Positions 18,805 through 28,918 of a stretch of 64,000 nt of DNA are shown piece by piece (positions within the stretch are counted from its first letter, which is position 1; each line of letters begins with the position of its first letter). The DNA is taken from assembly GCA_965276955.1 (NCBI GenBank), contig CBDIBP010000012.1, forward strand, positions 6,799 to 70,798, given 5' to 3'. This DNA is from JABDEZ01 sp965276955 (GTDB taxonomy: Bacteria > Bacteroidota > Bacteroidia > Chitinophagales > Chitinophagaceae). Below the pieces are notes generated by a model that had not been told where the DNA came from, searched no databases, and saw nothing but the letters and a program-made list of their open reading frames with translations. The position numbers and the translations under genes were made by a program.

Positions 18805-18998
18805 TCTACAGGTTCAAAATGGCAAATAAAACGAACAGGCAAGTTACTTAAAAAAGTTCAGCACTTCGTTATGGTCTATACCTGGGCATCTGCAGGTATA
18901 GATGGAAGGGTGACGGGTAATATTATATTAAAACCTCTTTAAGTAAAATAAGCTTTATCTACCACATACATGTTAAATTGCAGCTATTTTAGCAAGTA

Positions 18999-19784
18999 AT
19001 GCAACGGAACTTAGAAACATTAAAGGCCGCTATACAACCCCTCCGCCAACAATTGGTCGATCATCCGGTATACGCCAGTATAAAGAATGTGGATGGACTG
19101 CGCATATTCATGGAGCACCACGTGTATGCCGTATGGGATTTTATGAGCCTGTTAAAATCACTGCAAATAGAGCTTACCTGTGTGCAATTGCCGTGGGTGC
19201 CCAAAGGCAATGCAAAAACACGCTACCTGATAAACGAGATTGTAACTGGCGAAGAGAGTGATGTTGATCCGGCAGGCGATTATATTAGCCACTTTGAGTT
19301 ATATCTCAGGGCTATGGAGCAGGTGGGTTGCAATACCCGGCCCATAAAGCATATGGTCGCTGCTATACTGGCTGGGCAGCCGCTGGCCAGTGCGCTGGAA
19401 CATAAAGTACCGGAAGGGTCGTCCAACTTTGTGAAAAGCACTTTTACTGTCATCGGTACCCATGCGCCACATATCATGGCTGCGGTTTTCACTTTTGGCA
19501 GGGAAGATCTTATACCCGGTATGTTCATCAGCATGGTACGGCAATTTGCAGTTCAGTTTCCCGGTAAGATGGATGTTTTTCTATACTATCTTGAACGTCA
19601 TATTGAGGTTGACGGTGGTCACCATAGCCAATTGGCCTACCAAATGACGGAGGAACTGTGTGGAGACGACGAGACCAAGTGGCAGGAGGCTGCCACAGCA
19701 GTAGAAGCATCTTTGCGTGCAAGAATAGAACTATGGGATAGGATAGCCGAAAAAAATAAATTCCTGATTCCTTATTTTTTCTGA
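18999..19784 (+). CDS. DUF3050 protein (haem-oxygenase-like fold)
   Basis: A 261-residue all-helical soluble protein. Motifs DHPVYASIKNVDGLRIFMEH, HHVYAVWDFMSLLKSLQ, LPWVPKGNAKTRYLINEIV, GEESDVD and ERHIEVDGGHH are those of DUF3050, a family related to haem-oxygenase-like and TenA-like di-metal folds. His40/His41 in MEHHV, the GEESDVD segment and the two His in VDGGHH could be metal ligands. The reaction is unknown. The gene stands alone between dnaX (divergent) and the PorW-like gene. The start at 18999 is the first ATG and fits the family N-terminus. Confidence 0.85.
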   Translation: MQRNLETLKAAIQPLRQQLVDHPVYASIKNVDGLRIFMEHHVYAVWDFMSLLKSLQIELTCVQLPWVPKGNAKTRYLINEIVTGEESDVDPAGDYISHFELYLRAMEQVGCNTRPIKHMVAAILAGQPLASALEHKVPEGSSNFVKSTFTVIGTHAPHIMAAVFTFGREDLIPGMFISMVRQFAVQFPGKMDVFLYYLERHIEVDGGHHSQLAYQMTEELCGDDETKWQEAATAVEASLRARIELWDRIAEKNKFLIPYFF

Positions 19785-19945
19785 TCCAGCTCCATTAAAT
19801 TTTAGCCGGGATTGTTTTTTTATATTCATATTCTATGCAGTAAGGTATGGTATGAATGCTTTTGATTATTTTAGTGGCATAGTATCAATATTTATAAAAT
19901 TTAGACATTTTGTATAATATTTTTTAAGTTGTCGAGTTATAATAG

Positions 19946-22900
19946 TTGGTACAAAAGAGATTTGAACATTTGAATTTTAGATTAGGATCAATAGTTATAT
20001 TATCATTTCTACTTTTAATATTCCTGCCATCACTGCTTGCCCAGAAGGTGAGCAGTAAAAGTAAGGGTAGGGATACCTCTGCCTCAGATTCTGCGCAAAT
20101 TGCCCGCCAGCAATACCAGGATAGTGTGAAGGATGCGCGCAAGGAAGCGCTGGAAAATACAAAAGAAGCACGCACGCGCTCCATGGACAGCATGAAGGAA
20201 GCGCGCCAGCAGAAAATGGATAGCCTGAAACAGGCCCGTAAAGTATATACAGATAGTATTGGTGCCATACATAAGTATAGGGACAGCAAACATTTTAAGG
20301 ATAGTGTATCCAAGGCACGCACCACTAAAATGGATGCCCTCAAAAAACAGCGCAGGCAAAGCCTTGATGAAATGAAGGCTACCCGCAAAAAGACCACCGA
20401 TAGCACCATCGCCGCACGCAAGGCTGTAATTGGCAAGATGAAAGCCGTACAGCAGCACCGGTCCGATAGTTTGGCCACCATAAGAAAATATAAGGCAAGT
20501 AAAAGATTTCATGATAGTGTAACGGTGATGCGGCACGATATACTGGATAGCATGCGCGATGCCCGTAAGGTATTTAACGATAGCATTGCTGGTGTGCGCA
20601 AAGCACAGCGTGCAGCACAGGCAGCCATCAGGAAGCACAACATGGATAGTACCACACAGGTCCGCACAAAATATGCCGACAGTATGAAGGTAGTACGTAA
20701 AGCGCGCGCAGACCAACTGGCCAAACAAAAGGCCGAACGCGAAAAACTGGCCAAGTCGCGGGAGAATCTACAGCAAAAAAAGCTGCAGATGTCGCTTGAG
20801 CTAAAGATGAAACAGAAGCATGAGAAGTGGAGCAACCAAACCATGCTAAAGAAAAAGTGGACCCCTTTGCGCCAGGGGGTACAGAATACATTTACTCGAT
20901 ACAACTATTTTTACAATGCCGATAAAAAAATGGATGAGGCGCTGGCAAACATGCAGAGGGCACGCCGAGAGAACTACGATACCCTTATAGGATTATATTC
21001 TTTTGATCCCAACCGGGATTCTACCTTGTTGTCTGCCGATATGGATAGTATCATACGCAAGGCATCTGTTGGTATACAGATACACGATCCACGCACCAAG
21101 TGGGGCGATGATCTGTACTTGTTGCTCGGTCAGGCCAATTATTACAAGGGTAAGTATGATGTAGCGGCTACGGCCTTCCGTTACATTATAAGCATGGATG
21201 AAGAGAAGAAAAAAAAGAAGCAGCAAAAGGAAAATGCCGCTGGCAATAAAAGGACCGGTCCACAGTCTATAGTTGATGACGACAAAAAAAGAATGCTCGA
21301 TTTTCTGAAGCACAGGGTAGTGCACAATGAATCGATACTGTGGCTGGCCCGCACCTACACTGAGTCGCACCATGTGGAAAATGCCGAATCCATACTTTCT
21401 TTGTTAGACTCAGACCCCAAGCTACCCCCAAACCTTAAAGGGCGCATAGCCATGGAAAAGGCCTTTGTGGCGCTCAACGATAACAGTTATAAAGAAGCTG
21501 CAGACCAGCTTGCCATAGCTGCCAAAGACAATTACCTTACTAACAATGAGCGCCAGCGCGCAGCTTTCCTGAATGGCCAATTATTGCAAAGGGACGGTAA
21601 GTATGCTGATGCGGTAGTGAGTTTTAAGCAGGTGGTAGAACTGCACCCCAAAATAGAGATGGATTTTTATGCCCGTAAATACATGGCCTACAATACCATG
21701 TACGCCGGTGGCGATGTTGCAGGTATGATATCCTCTCTTAAAAAAGTACTGAACGATGGTAAGTACTTACCTTACTACGATCAGGTGTACTACGTGCTCG
21801 GTCAGCTGGCTGCATCCGGCCATAATACCACCGATGCCATAGCTTATCTCAAGAAAAGTATCAGTACACCTAAGTCCACTAAAAAGCAAAAGGCGATATC
21901 ATTTGCTACCCTCGGTAACGTATATTATTCGTCCAGCGATTATGTGTTAGCAAAGCGTGCGTACGATAGTGCTGCTTCGTTATCCTCGTTTGCAGCACAA
22001 GATACCCTCATGGTCACTGCCATACGCAGGAGCCGTGTGCTGGGCCAGGTCACGGCCCCTATGGCGGTAATACATCAGCAGGATAGCTTGCTTGAATTGG
22101 CAGGCATGCCTGAAAAAGAGCAGCGTGCCGTTATTCGTAGATACATCAGGTCATTGCAGCAGCAGCGCGATGATAGTATTTATAACGCTGAGAATAGCGG
22201 TATACTTTCTGCAGCCGCCCAGCAGGGGCAGCAAGGCAGCGATGCAGCGAGCTGGTATTTCTCAAACCCCACATTGATGCAGCAGGGCTACGCTGAATTT
22301 AAACGGAAATGGGGCAACAGGACGCTTGCCGATAACTGGGCCAGGGCCTCTGGAATGTCTTTAACAGCGAACAGCAACAATACAAATGCGATTGATACCA
22401 ACCATAATAATGTCAACACAGGGCTGGTCGATGAAAATGGTTTCCCAACCGTCGAGGCTTTGTTGGCAGAGATACCTGCTACTGGCGATGCTAAAATAAA
22501 AGCACAGAAAAGGATACAGCGTGCATACATCGATCTTAGTAAAGCATATGTAAAGGAACTGGAAGATTATCCAAAGGGGTTAGCTACTTTAGATACACTG
22601 GATAGCCGTTTCCCCGACCATGAATACAAGCCCGATGCCTTGTATCTGCGCTACTTGGTGGCACTGCGCGAGGGCAGGCTTACCGATGCCCAGTCTTACA
22701 GCGCTCTACTGAGGCAGATGTATCCTAAGTCGCCATTGGCAGAGCTGGTGCGCCCTGTTGATGATGGTCAAAGGCTGGCCGCAGAAGCAGCTTCTAAAAG
22801 CGAGGCCAATTATTACGACGAAACGTACAGCCTTATGATACAGCATCAGTACAACGATGTACTTGAGCGTAGCCGCACGGCCATAAAGCAATACAAGGAC

Positions 22901-23641
22901 ACAACATTTGCCAATCGTTTCCGCATCATGCAGGCCATAGCGCTGGCAGGCATTGGCAACTATCCGCAAGCCGATACATTGCTCACACAATACATGCATG
23001 CACATCCTTCAGATTCATTGCGGGATTGGGCAGAGGCTGTAGTTAAATACATCAGTAAACATCCTAAGGACGAGAACGCACAGATCAACAGCCAGGAACA
23101 TTACAGGCAATGGCCATATTACGATTATACACACAAGTATAGCATCGCTGAGGATGGTAGTCTGGTCACCAATAGAAGCACTAATGATACCGTTTATAGT
23201 TCTGCCAACCCGTATGGTAAAAGCGCTAACGGTACCCCTTATTCTGCCCTTTCACAGGGTGGTCTGCCAGGCCTCATTAACTTCTCCTACCAGCCGCAGG
23301 CGCAGCACTACGTGGTCATAAAGTTCCCTGAGATAGACCTCCGGTCCACAGCCCTCCGCAATGCAATAAATATGCTGAATAAGAACAGTTATGCCGATTC
23401 CGGTCTTTCGGTACTTATAGACATATTGAGCATCGAGCAAAGCACCATGGTAATAAAGCCATTTGCTAATGCCGACCAGGCTAAGACCTATATGCAGGCC
23501 ATTGTGAATAGCGACCTGCTGAACAAGTATGTACAGGGCGAACTCAATGTCTTCATCATCTCCGCAGACAATTATAAGATTCTATTGTCCAATGCGGACA
23601 TCGACCCTTACCTGGCATTCTATATGATGAATTATAGATAG
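19946..23641 (+). CDS. PorW/SprE-like T9SS component with TPRs and a long N-terminal coiled coil
   Basis: The 1,231-residue product is read from a TTG at 19946 because no ATG precedes the hydrophobic signal (about residues 15-32, ending LLAQ). No lipobox Cys is seen, unlike typical PorW/SprE. Residues about 58-295 form a highly charged coiled coil of 11-residue repeats. From about residue 300 the sequence follows PorW/SprE: RYNYFYNADKKMDEAL, WGDDLYLLLGQANYYKGKYD, ESILWLARTYTESHHVENAE and then many tetratricopeptide repeats. The C-terminal 130 residues include KFPEIDLRSTALRNAINMLN. PorW/SprE proteins are needed for T9SS secretion and gliding. The presence of T9SS-tailed proteins in this window fits. 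The extra coiled coil makes this protein longer than the usual 800-900 residues. Confidence 0.78.
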   Translation: MVQKRFEHLNFRLGSIVILSFLLLIFLPSLLAQKVSSKSKGRDTSASDSAQIARQQYQDSVKDARKEALENTKEARTRSMDSMKEARQQKMDSLKQARKVYTDSIGAIHKYRDSKHFKDSVSKARTTKMDALKKQRRQSLDEMKATRKKTTDSTIAARKAVIGKMKAVQQHRSDSLATIRKYKASKRFHDSVTVMRHDILDSMRDARKVFNDSIAGVRKAQRAAQAAIRKHNMDSTTQVRTKYADSMKVVRKARADQLAKQKAEREKLAKSRENLQQKKLQMSLELKMKQKHEKWSNQTMLKKKWTPLRQGVQNTFTRYNYFYNADKKMDEALANMQRARRENYDTLIGLYSFDPNRDSTLLSADMDSIIRKASVGIQIHDPRTKWGDDLYLLLGQANYYKGKYDVAATAFRYIISMDEEKKKKKQQKENAAGNKRTGPQSIVDDDKKRMLDFLKHRVVHNESILWLARTYTESHHVENAESILSLLDSDPKLPPNLKGRIAMEKAFVALNDNSYKEAADQLAIAAKDNYLTNNERQRAAFLNGQLLQRDGKYADAVVSFKQVVELHPKIEMDFYARKYMAYNTMYAGGDVAGMISSLKKVLNDGKYLPYYDQVYYVLGQLAASGHNTTDAIAYLKKSISTPKSTKKQKAISFATLGNVYYSSSDYVLAKRAYDSAASLSSFAAQDTLMVTAIRRSRVLGQVTAPMAVIHQQDSLLELAGMPEKEQRAVIRRYIRSLQQQRDDSIYNAENSGILSAAAQQGQQGSDAASWYFSNPTLMQQGYAEFKRKWGNRTLADNWARASGMSLTANSNNTNAIDTNHNNVNTGLVDENGFPTVEALLAEIPATGDAKIKAQKRIQRAYIDLSKAYVKELEDYPKGLATLDTLDSRFPDHEYKPDALYLRYLVALREGRLTDAQSYSALLRQMYPKSPLAELVRPVDDGQRLAAEAASKSEANYYDETYSLMIQHQYNDVLERSRTAIKQYKDTTFANRFRIMQAIALAGIGNYPQADTLLTQYMHAHPSDSLRDWAEAVVKYISKHPKDENAQINSQEHYRQWPYYDYTHKYSIAEDGSLVTNRSTNDTVYSSANPYGKSANGTPYSALSQGGLPGLINFSYQPQAQHYVVIKFPEIDLRSTALRNAINMLNKNSYADSGLSVLIDILSIEQSTMVIKPFANADQAKTYMQAIVNSDLLNKYVQGELNVFIISADNYKILLSNADIDPYLAFYMMNYR
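20119..20830 (+). repeat. Coding repeat: 11-residue coiled-coil units
   Basis: About twenty imperfect 33-base units encode the pattern D-S-x-x-x-A-R-K-x-x-x, for example DSVKDARKEAL, DSMKEARQQKM, DSLKQARKVYT, DEMKATRKKTT, DSMRDARKVFN and DSMKVVRKARA. Two related 16-residue units (DSIGAIHKYRDSKHFK and DSLATIRKYKASKRFH) carry a five-residue insertion. The units differ at DNA level, so the repeat is old and kept by selection on the protein. Confidence 0.75.
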
Positions 23642-23749
23642 CCAGCCCCCATCTGAACACTCTATTATAGTTATATCAAATTGGCTTATAGCGTGCATTG
23701 GTATCATTTATGCAGTATTTTTTGTAAATTGTATTGGAAGGAATAAGAA

Positions 23750-26008
23750 ATGCAGACCGTAGCTACATCGATATATAATAAGAACGAGGAAGAAGAGAAG
23801 AAACTGATCCTTAGGGAATACCGTGCCCTGCTTAGGGCTTTAAAGCAGCGTATCAAGAAAGGGGATAAAACACTCATAAGGCGTGCTTTTGAAATGGCCG
23901 CCGATGCCCATATGGATATGCGCCGCAAATCAGGCGAACCATACATACTGCATCCGCTGGCCGTAGCCCGTATAGTGGTTGAGGAGATTGGGCTTGGAGT
24001 AACCTCGGCCATATGTGCTTTGTTGCACGATGTGGTAGAAGACACAGAGTTGACTCTGGAGGACATGGAAAAGGAATTTGGTAGCAACTTTGCCAAGATC
24101 ATAGATGGCCTTACCAAAATATCCACTGTCGTAGACCTTAAAGCTGATACCACAGAGCAGGCCGAGAACTTTAGGAAGATACTGCTCACCCTCGCCGACG
24201 ACCCCAGGGTCATACTCATAAAGCTTGCCGACCGGCTGCACAATATGCGCACACTGGCCAGCATGGCCCGCGAGAAACAACTAAAAATAGCATCCGAGAC
24301 CACCTATATATATGCGCCACTTGCTCATCGTCTTGGCTTATACGAGATAAAGAGTGAATTGGAAGATCTGGCACTAAAATATACACAACCCGATGTGTAT
24401 AATGATATAGCCACCGGTTTGCAGGAGACAAAGAAAGACCGCACCAGGTATATCAACGAATTCATAAAGCCTATTAAGGAAGAGTTGCAGCGCTACGATT
24501 TCGACTTTGATATATTTGGCAGGCCCAAGGCCATACACTCCATCTACCATAAAATGCGCACTAAAAGTGTAGCATTCGAAGAGGTGTACGATCTGTTTGC
24601 TATCCGTATCATTTTAAATTGCCCGCCCGAGCAGGAAAAAGAAGCCTGCTGGAAGGTCTATTCTATCATTACCAATTTTTACCGCCCCAGTACAGAGCGC
24701 CTCAGGGACTGGATAAGCGTGCCCAAAGGCAATGGTTACGAAGCGCTGCACACCACGGTAATGGGCCCGGAGGGTAGGTGGGTAGAGGTGCAGATACGTA
24801 CCAGCCGCATGAACGAGATAGCTGAAAAAGGCCTCGCCGCGCACTGGAAGTATAAGGAAGGGGCTAACGCTGCCCACGAAAGCAAGCTCGATAGCTGGCT
24901 GCTGCACCTGCGCGAAATGCTCAATAACCCTGAAACAGATACGCTCGACTTCCTGCAGGATTTTAAGTTAGACCTGTTCACCGAAGAGATATACATATAC
25001 ACTCCCAAAGGCGAGATGCGTGTGCTGCCAAAAGGTGCCACGGCCCTCGACTTTGCCTTTGATATACACTCAGAGCTGGGTGCACGCTGCATAGGCGCCA
25101 AGGTTAATCATAAGCTGGTACCCCTCAGCTACCAGCTAAAAAGTGGCGACCAGGTCGAGGTCATTACATCATCCAAGCAAAAGCCGTCAGAAGATTGGCT
25201 GGCATTTGTAATTACTGCCAAGGCCAAAGCACGTATAAAATACTACCTCAAAGAGGAAAAACGCAGGATAGCGGAAGATGGCAAAGCCGTACTGCAGCGC
25301 AAGCTGGAGCACTTGGGTGTCCCTATGTCGCAGACCAATATAAATGAGCTATGCGTACATTACAAAAAGCAATCGCCCCTCGATCTGTATTATGCCATAG
25401 CCGTTGATAGTATAGATGTAAAAGAGCTAAAGGATTTTACCATACATGGCGACAAAATAGAATCTCCTGCCAAAGAGCTGAAACTGGAAACCAAGAACCT
25501 GGTATCTCAGGAAGATATTGCTAAGAACAAACCGCTAAAGGGTGGTGGCGAACTGGTGATATTTGGCGAAAGCTCTGATAAGATACTCTACAAGCTGGCC
25601 CAGTGTTGCCAGCCCATACCGGGCGATGATGTGTTCGGTTTCATTACCTCCGGCGAGGGATTGAAGATACACCGTACCGATTGTCCCAATGCACCGCAAT
25701 TACTGGCCAATTATGGGCATAGGGTAGTGAAGACCAAGTGGGCCAAGAACAAAGAAGTATCGTTCCTCAGTGGTGTGCGCATCACCGGTCTCGATGATGT
25801 GGGCGTCATACAGAAGATCACCAATGTCATATCCGGTGAGTTGAAAATGAACATGCGGTCTATCAGTATCGATTCTAAAGATGGTATTTTTGAAGGCACT
25901 ATAATGGTATACGTGCACGATAGGGAAGAGCTCGATAATTTCTCCCACAAACTGGGCGCGCTACCTGGCATCAGCAAGGTCGAAAGGTTAGAAATGTCTG
26001 AAGTATAA
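23750..26008 (+). CDS. Bifunctional (p)ppGpp synthetase/hydrolase, RelA/SpoT family
   Basis: RSH proteins make and degrade the stringent-response alarmone (p)ppGpp. The 752-residue protein has an HD hydrolase domain with His93-Asp94 in ALLHDVVEDTELT. The synthetase domain follows (FGRPKAIHSIYHKMRTK, VYDLFAIRIIL, PKGNGYEALHTTV, VEVQIRTSRMNEIAEKGLAA). A TGS domain (about 405-465; IYTPKGEMRVLPKGATALDF), a helical and zinc-finger-like region with CCQPIPGDD, and an ACT domain (about 675-750) complete it. Because the HD motif is intact, it should both make and hydrolyse the alarmone. A 38-base gap leads to the M32 carboxypeptidase gene on the same strand. Confidence 0.94.
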   Translation: MQTVATSIYNKNEEEEKKLILREYRALLRALKQRIKKGDKTLIRRAFEMAADAHMDMRRKSGEPYILHPLAVARIVVEEIGLGVTSAICALLHDVVEDTELTLEDMEKEFGSNFAKIIDGLTKISTVVDLKADTTEQAENFRKILLTLADDPRVILIKLADRLHNMRTLASMAREKQLKIASETTYIYAPLAHRLGLYEIKSELEDLALKYTQPDVYNDIATGLQETKKDRTRYINEFIKPIKEELQRYDFDFDIFGRPKAIHSIYHKMRTKSVAFEEVYDLFAIRIILNCPPEQEKEACWKVYSIITNFYRPSTERLRDWISVPKGNGYEALHTTVMGPEGRWVEVQIRTSRMNEIAEKGLAAHWKYKEGANAAHESKLDSWLLHLREMLNNPETDTLDFLQDFKLDLFTEEIYIYTPKGEMRVLPKGATALDFAFDIHSELGARCIGAKVNHKLVPLSYQLKSGDQVEVITSSKQKPSEDWLAFVITAKAKARIKYYLKEEKRRIAEDGKAVLQRKLEHLGVPMSQTNINELCVHYKKQSPLDLYYAIAVDSIDVKELKDFTIHGDKIESPAKELKLETKNLVSQEDIAKNKPLKGGGELVIFGESSDKILYKLAQCCQPIPGDDVFGFITSGEGLKIHRTDCPNAPQLLANYGHRVVKTKWAKNKEVSFLSGVRITGLDDVGVIQKITNVISGELKMNMRSISIDSKDGIFEGTIMVYVHDREELDNFSHKLGALPGISKVERLEMSEV

Positions 26009-26046
26009 CACATAAAAGATAGAGAGACTTAAGTTTAAAATAAGCA

Positions 26047-27552
26047 ATGCAAAGCAGCACAGAATTATACTCCGAATACACAGATATACTACAAAAAGCA
26101 GCAGACATCCAGTACGCATCAGCAGTGCTGGAGTGGGATCAGGAAGTGTACATGCCTGTAAAAGGCGCAGAACACCGCGGCAGGCAATTGGCTACGCTGG
26201 CGGGTCAGGCACATGAGCTCGTTACATCGCCACGATACAGTGTTGTCATTGAAGAACTGGCTGGCCGCACCGATCTTTCACAGCAGCAGCTCGCCAATGT
26301 GCGGCTCAGCCACGAAGACCATGATAAGAATAAAAGATTGCCATCATCTTTTATAGAGGATATTACCCGCCAAAGCAGTCAAAGCTTCAATGCTTGGATA
26401 AAGGCCCGCAATGCCAACGACTACAAGGTTTACGCGCCCGAACTAAAGAAAATGATAGCGCTGAAAAAGCGCCAGGCCGATTACTATGGCTACGAACACC
26501 ATCCATATGATGCCTTGCTCAACGACTATGAGAAAGGCGCTACCGTGCAAATGCTCGATAGTGTTTTTGACAGTGTAAAGGACCAGTTGCCACCTTTATT
26601 GAAGAAGATAAGTGAAGCAAAACAGGTAGATAATAGCTTTTTTCACCAGCACTTCCCTAAAGAGCAGCAATGGACATTCTCTATGGATGTGCTGCAGCGC
26701 ATGGGTTACGACCTGGAAGCAGGCCGGCAAGACTATGCCGAACATCCGTTCACAACCTCTTTCTCTCCACAAGACGTGCGGGTCACCACCCGTGTTGATG
26801 AGAATAATTACCAGTCGCTGCTATGGAGCAGTATCCATGAGGGCGGCCATGCACTCTACGAGCAGGGCCTTCCCGCTCACGAGTATGGTTTGCCGCTGGG
26901 CAGTGCAGCATCTTTAGCTATCCACGAGAGCCAGTCGCGGTTGTGGGAAAACTGTGTAGGTCGTGGCGAGCAATTTTGGAAATACTATTATCCTGTTTTG
27001 CAAGGAATGTTCCCGCAGCAATTGGCAAATGTCACCATGCGCGACTTCTATAAAGGTATGAACCGTGTTTCCCCATCGCTCATACGTACCGAGGCCGATG
27101 AGGTCACTTATCATTTTCATATTATGATACGGTACGAGATAGAGAAAGCACTCATGACCGGCGATCTTCAACCCGAAGACATTGCCGATGCCTGGAACTA
27201 CAGCTACGAAAAATATCTGGGCATGCGCCCTGCTGATGATAAAACAGGTGTGCTGCAGGATGTGCATTGGTGTCATGGTAGTTTCGGCTACTTTCCCACT
27301 TATTCGTTGGGCAGCTTTTATGCGGCACAGTTCATAGAAGAGGCAGCCAGGCAACTGCCTGCCCTGTATACCGATATGGAGCGCGGCGATTATACCGCCC
27401 TGCTCAGCTGGCTGCGGCAGCAAATTCACCAGTACGGCCGCATGTATACATCAGAAGAGTTGTGTAAGCGGGTAACAGGTAAGGGATTGGACCTCTCGTC
27501 TTTCATGAACTATGCTGAAAAAAAATATCATGATATCTATAATGTAAGTTGA
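26047..27552 (+). CDS. M32-family metallocarboxypeptidase
   Basis: This 501-residue cytosolic protein is a zinc carboxypeptidase of family M32, which removes C-terminal residues from peptides. The zinc site is His264-Glu265-Gly-Gly-His268 in SSIHEGGHALYEQG, with the third ligand in the downstream HESQSRLWEN segment. Other family signatures are TRVDENNYQSLLWSSIHE, FHIMIRYEIEKAL and WCHGSFGYFPTYSLG. Length and N-terminus (YTDILQKAADIQYASAVLEW) fit the family. It is probably cotranscribed with the RSH gene. Confidence 0.93.
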   Translation: MQSSTELYSEYTDILQKAADIQYASAVLEWDQEVYMPVKGAEHRGRQLATLAGQAHELVTSPRYSVVIEELAGRTDLSQQQLANVRLSHEDHDKNKRLPSSFIEDITRQSSQSFNAWIKARNANDYKVYAPELKKMIALKKRQADYYGYEHHPYDALLNDYEKGATVQMLDSVFDSVKDQLPPLLKKISEAKQVDNSFFHQHFPKEQQWTFSMDVLQRMGYDLEAGRQDYAEHPFTTSFSPQDVRVTTRVDENNYQSLLWSSIHEGGHALYEQGLPAHEYGLPLGSAASLAIHESQSRLWENCVGRGEQFWKYYYPVLQGMFPQQLANVTMRDFYKGMNRVSPSLIRTEADEVTYHFHIMIRYEIEKALMTGDLQPEDIADAWNYSYEKYLGMRPADDKTGVLQDVHWCHGSFGYFPTYSLGSFYAAQFIEEAARQLPALYTDMERGDYTALLSWLRQQIHQYGRMYTSEELCKRVTGKGLDLSSFMNYAEKKYHDIYNVS

Positions 27553-27555
27553 TAC

Positions 27556-28047
27556 TTGTCACCGTCCTTGCAATATATTGAGCCCCTAAGTACCAATGAA
27601 CTCCAGTTCCTGCAGGTAATGGAACTGAAGGATAGGAAGATGTATTGGAAGGTGTACAATGTACTCATGATAATGTCGTTCGTCATCCCATTCATAGGTT
27701 CATGGTACCGGGCGGTAGATGGTACGCCCAACGCTTTTTCAAAAACGCATTTCTTCTTTAGTGCGGGTGTGTTGCTTGCTATATCTACGGCAGGCACCTA
27801 TATGAGCTACCACATCTTTTTGCGCAAGATACAGGCCGATATAAAGCACAAGACCAAGACCATTGATACATGCCACATACAGCGCAAGCAGTACATGCCA
27901 CAGAACGATACCTACTATTTCTTCATCAACAACCCCGACAAGCTAAGTCTTGAAGTACCCCCGGAACTTTTTCACAGCATGGCAGTAGGCGATGAACTGA
28001 GCCTGGAGTTCACTACGCATGCACGGTTGTTCCTGGGATATTTTTAA
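27556..28047 (+). CDS. Hypothetical membrane protein with two transmembrane segments
   Basis: The frame opens with a TTG at 27556, three bases after the carboxypeptidase stop. A later ATG at 27622 would keep both membrane helices. The 163-residue product has hydrophobic segments at about 35-55 (VYNVLMIMSFVIPFIGSWY) and 70-92 (FSAGVLLAISTAGTYMSYHI). A basic stretch and a soluble C-terminal domain of about 65 residues follow, ending in LFLGYF. No known domain is recognised. Close spacing suggests it is the last gene of an RSH, carboxypeptidase and membrane-protein operon. Confidence 0.6.
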   Translation: MSPSLQYIEPLSTNELQFLQVMELKDRKMYWKVYNVLMIMSFVIPFIGSWYRAVDGTPNAFSKTHFFFSAGVLLAISTAGTYMSYHIFLRKIQADIKHKTKTIDTCHIQRKQYMPQNDTYYFFINNPDKLSLEVPPELFHSMAVGDELSLEFTTHARLFLGYF

Positions 28048-28207
28048 AACATATTCCCCTTCTTATTTCATGGAGGTGTAGCCGATTGGCCGGGGTGGTC
28101 ATGCCTCGCGATGGGCGTGAAATAACATAGAACAACCCTACGATCCCTGAAACGCACCATTGCCTATCCCGCCCAAAACCATTAATTTCACCACCCAAAT
28201 CACACAC

Positions 28208-28615
28208 ATGAATTACTGGCTCGTAAAATCAGAACCATTCAAATACAGTTGGGATCAGTTTGTAAAAGATGGTGTAGCCGTATGGGATGGTGTGCGTAAC
28301 TACGCCGCCCGCAATAATCTCCGCGATATGAAGGTGGGCGATCATGTGCTCTTCTACCACAGCAACGAGGGTCTGGAAATAGTTGGCATTGCCCAAGTAT
28401 CTAAAGAGTCTTACCAAGACCCTACAACAGAAGATAAGAACTGGGTAGTAGTGGAGCTGAAGCCATTAAAACCCCTCACTCAATTCATAAAGCTATCCGA
28501 GATAAAGGCCGACCCGCTTCTCCAAAACATGCAGCTGGCCAAGCTGGGCCGCCTGTCAGTTAGCGCAGTTACCGCCGACGAGTACAAAAAAATAGTAAAG
28601 CTGGGTAAGGTATAA
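28208..28615 (+). CDS. EVE-domain protein
   Basis: A complete 135-residue EVE-domain protein (PUA-like fold; PF01878). The start ATG at 28208 gives the family's MNYWLVKSEPFKYSWDQF, and the core contains GVRNYAARNNLRDMKVGDHV, FYHSNEGLEIVGIAQVSKE and the C-terminal LAKLGRLSVSAVTADEY. EVE proteins bind modified bases in DNA or RNA, and many accompany restriction or defence genes. An upstream ATG at 28160 is less likely. A partial second copy of the C-terminus is present on the opposite strand at 32496-32642. Confidence 0.92.
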   Translation: MNYWLVKSEPFKYSWDQFVKDGVAVWDGVRNYAARNNLRDMKVGDHVLFYHSNEGLEIVGIAQVSKESYQDPTTEDKNWVVVELKPLKPLTQFIKLSEIKADPLLQNMQLAKLGRLSVSAVTADEYKKIVKLGKV

Positions 28616-28641
28616 GTACCAACCATAATCGCAACCACATC

Positions 28642-28827
28642 TCAGCCCGGCGTTCGCCAACGCTCTACTTTCGCGAAAAATTCCTGCACTTGTCTGGGTG
28701 CGATGCTTCCATGTCCATCTTCCGGGGCATGGTAATTGAATGTACCTACCGGATGTTTGTCCCATCTTATCTTGGCGTTGCCCACAACAGCGTATAGCCA
28801 CCATCCCACTTTTTTACATTCTAACAA
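28642..28827 (-). CDS. Possible small protein of 61 residues
   Basis: A minus-strand frame reads MLECKKVGWWLYAVVGNAKI and continues RWDKHPVGTFNYHAPEDGHG to a stop at 28642. The composition is protein-like (several Trp, a His-Ala-Pro-Glu-Asp stretch), and it lies in an otherwise empty gap. I do not recognise a family. It may be a real small gene or a fragment of a larger one. Confidence 0.3.
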   Translation of the reverse strand: MLECKKVGWWLYAVVGNAKIRWDKHPVGTFNYHAPEDGHGSIAPRQVQEFFAKVERWRTPG

Positions 28828-28918
28828 GAATAATTTACGATACTACCCGATAGCAGTAGCGGTATACTGCCATTGGTCACTATGCATTCTAATGATCACA
28901 ATAGTTAAAAAACAAACA

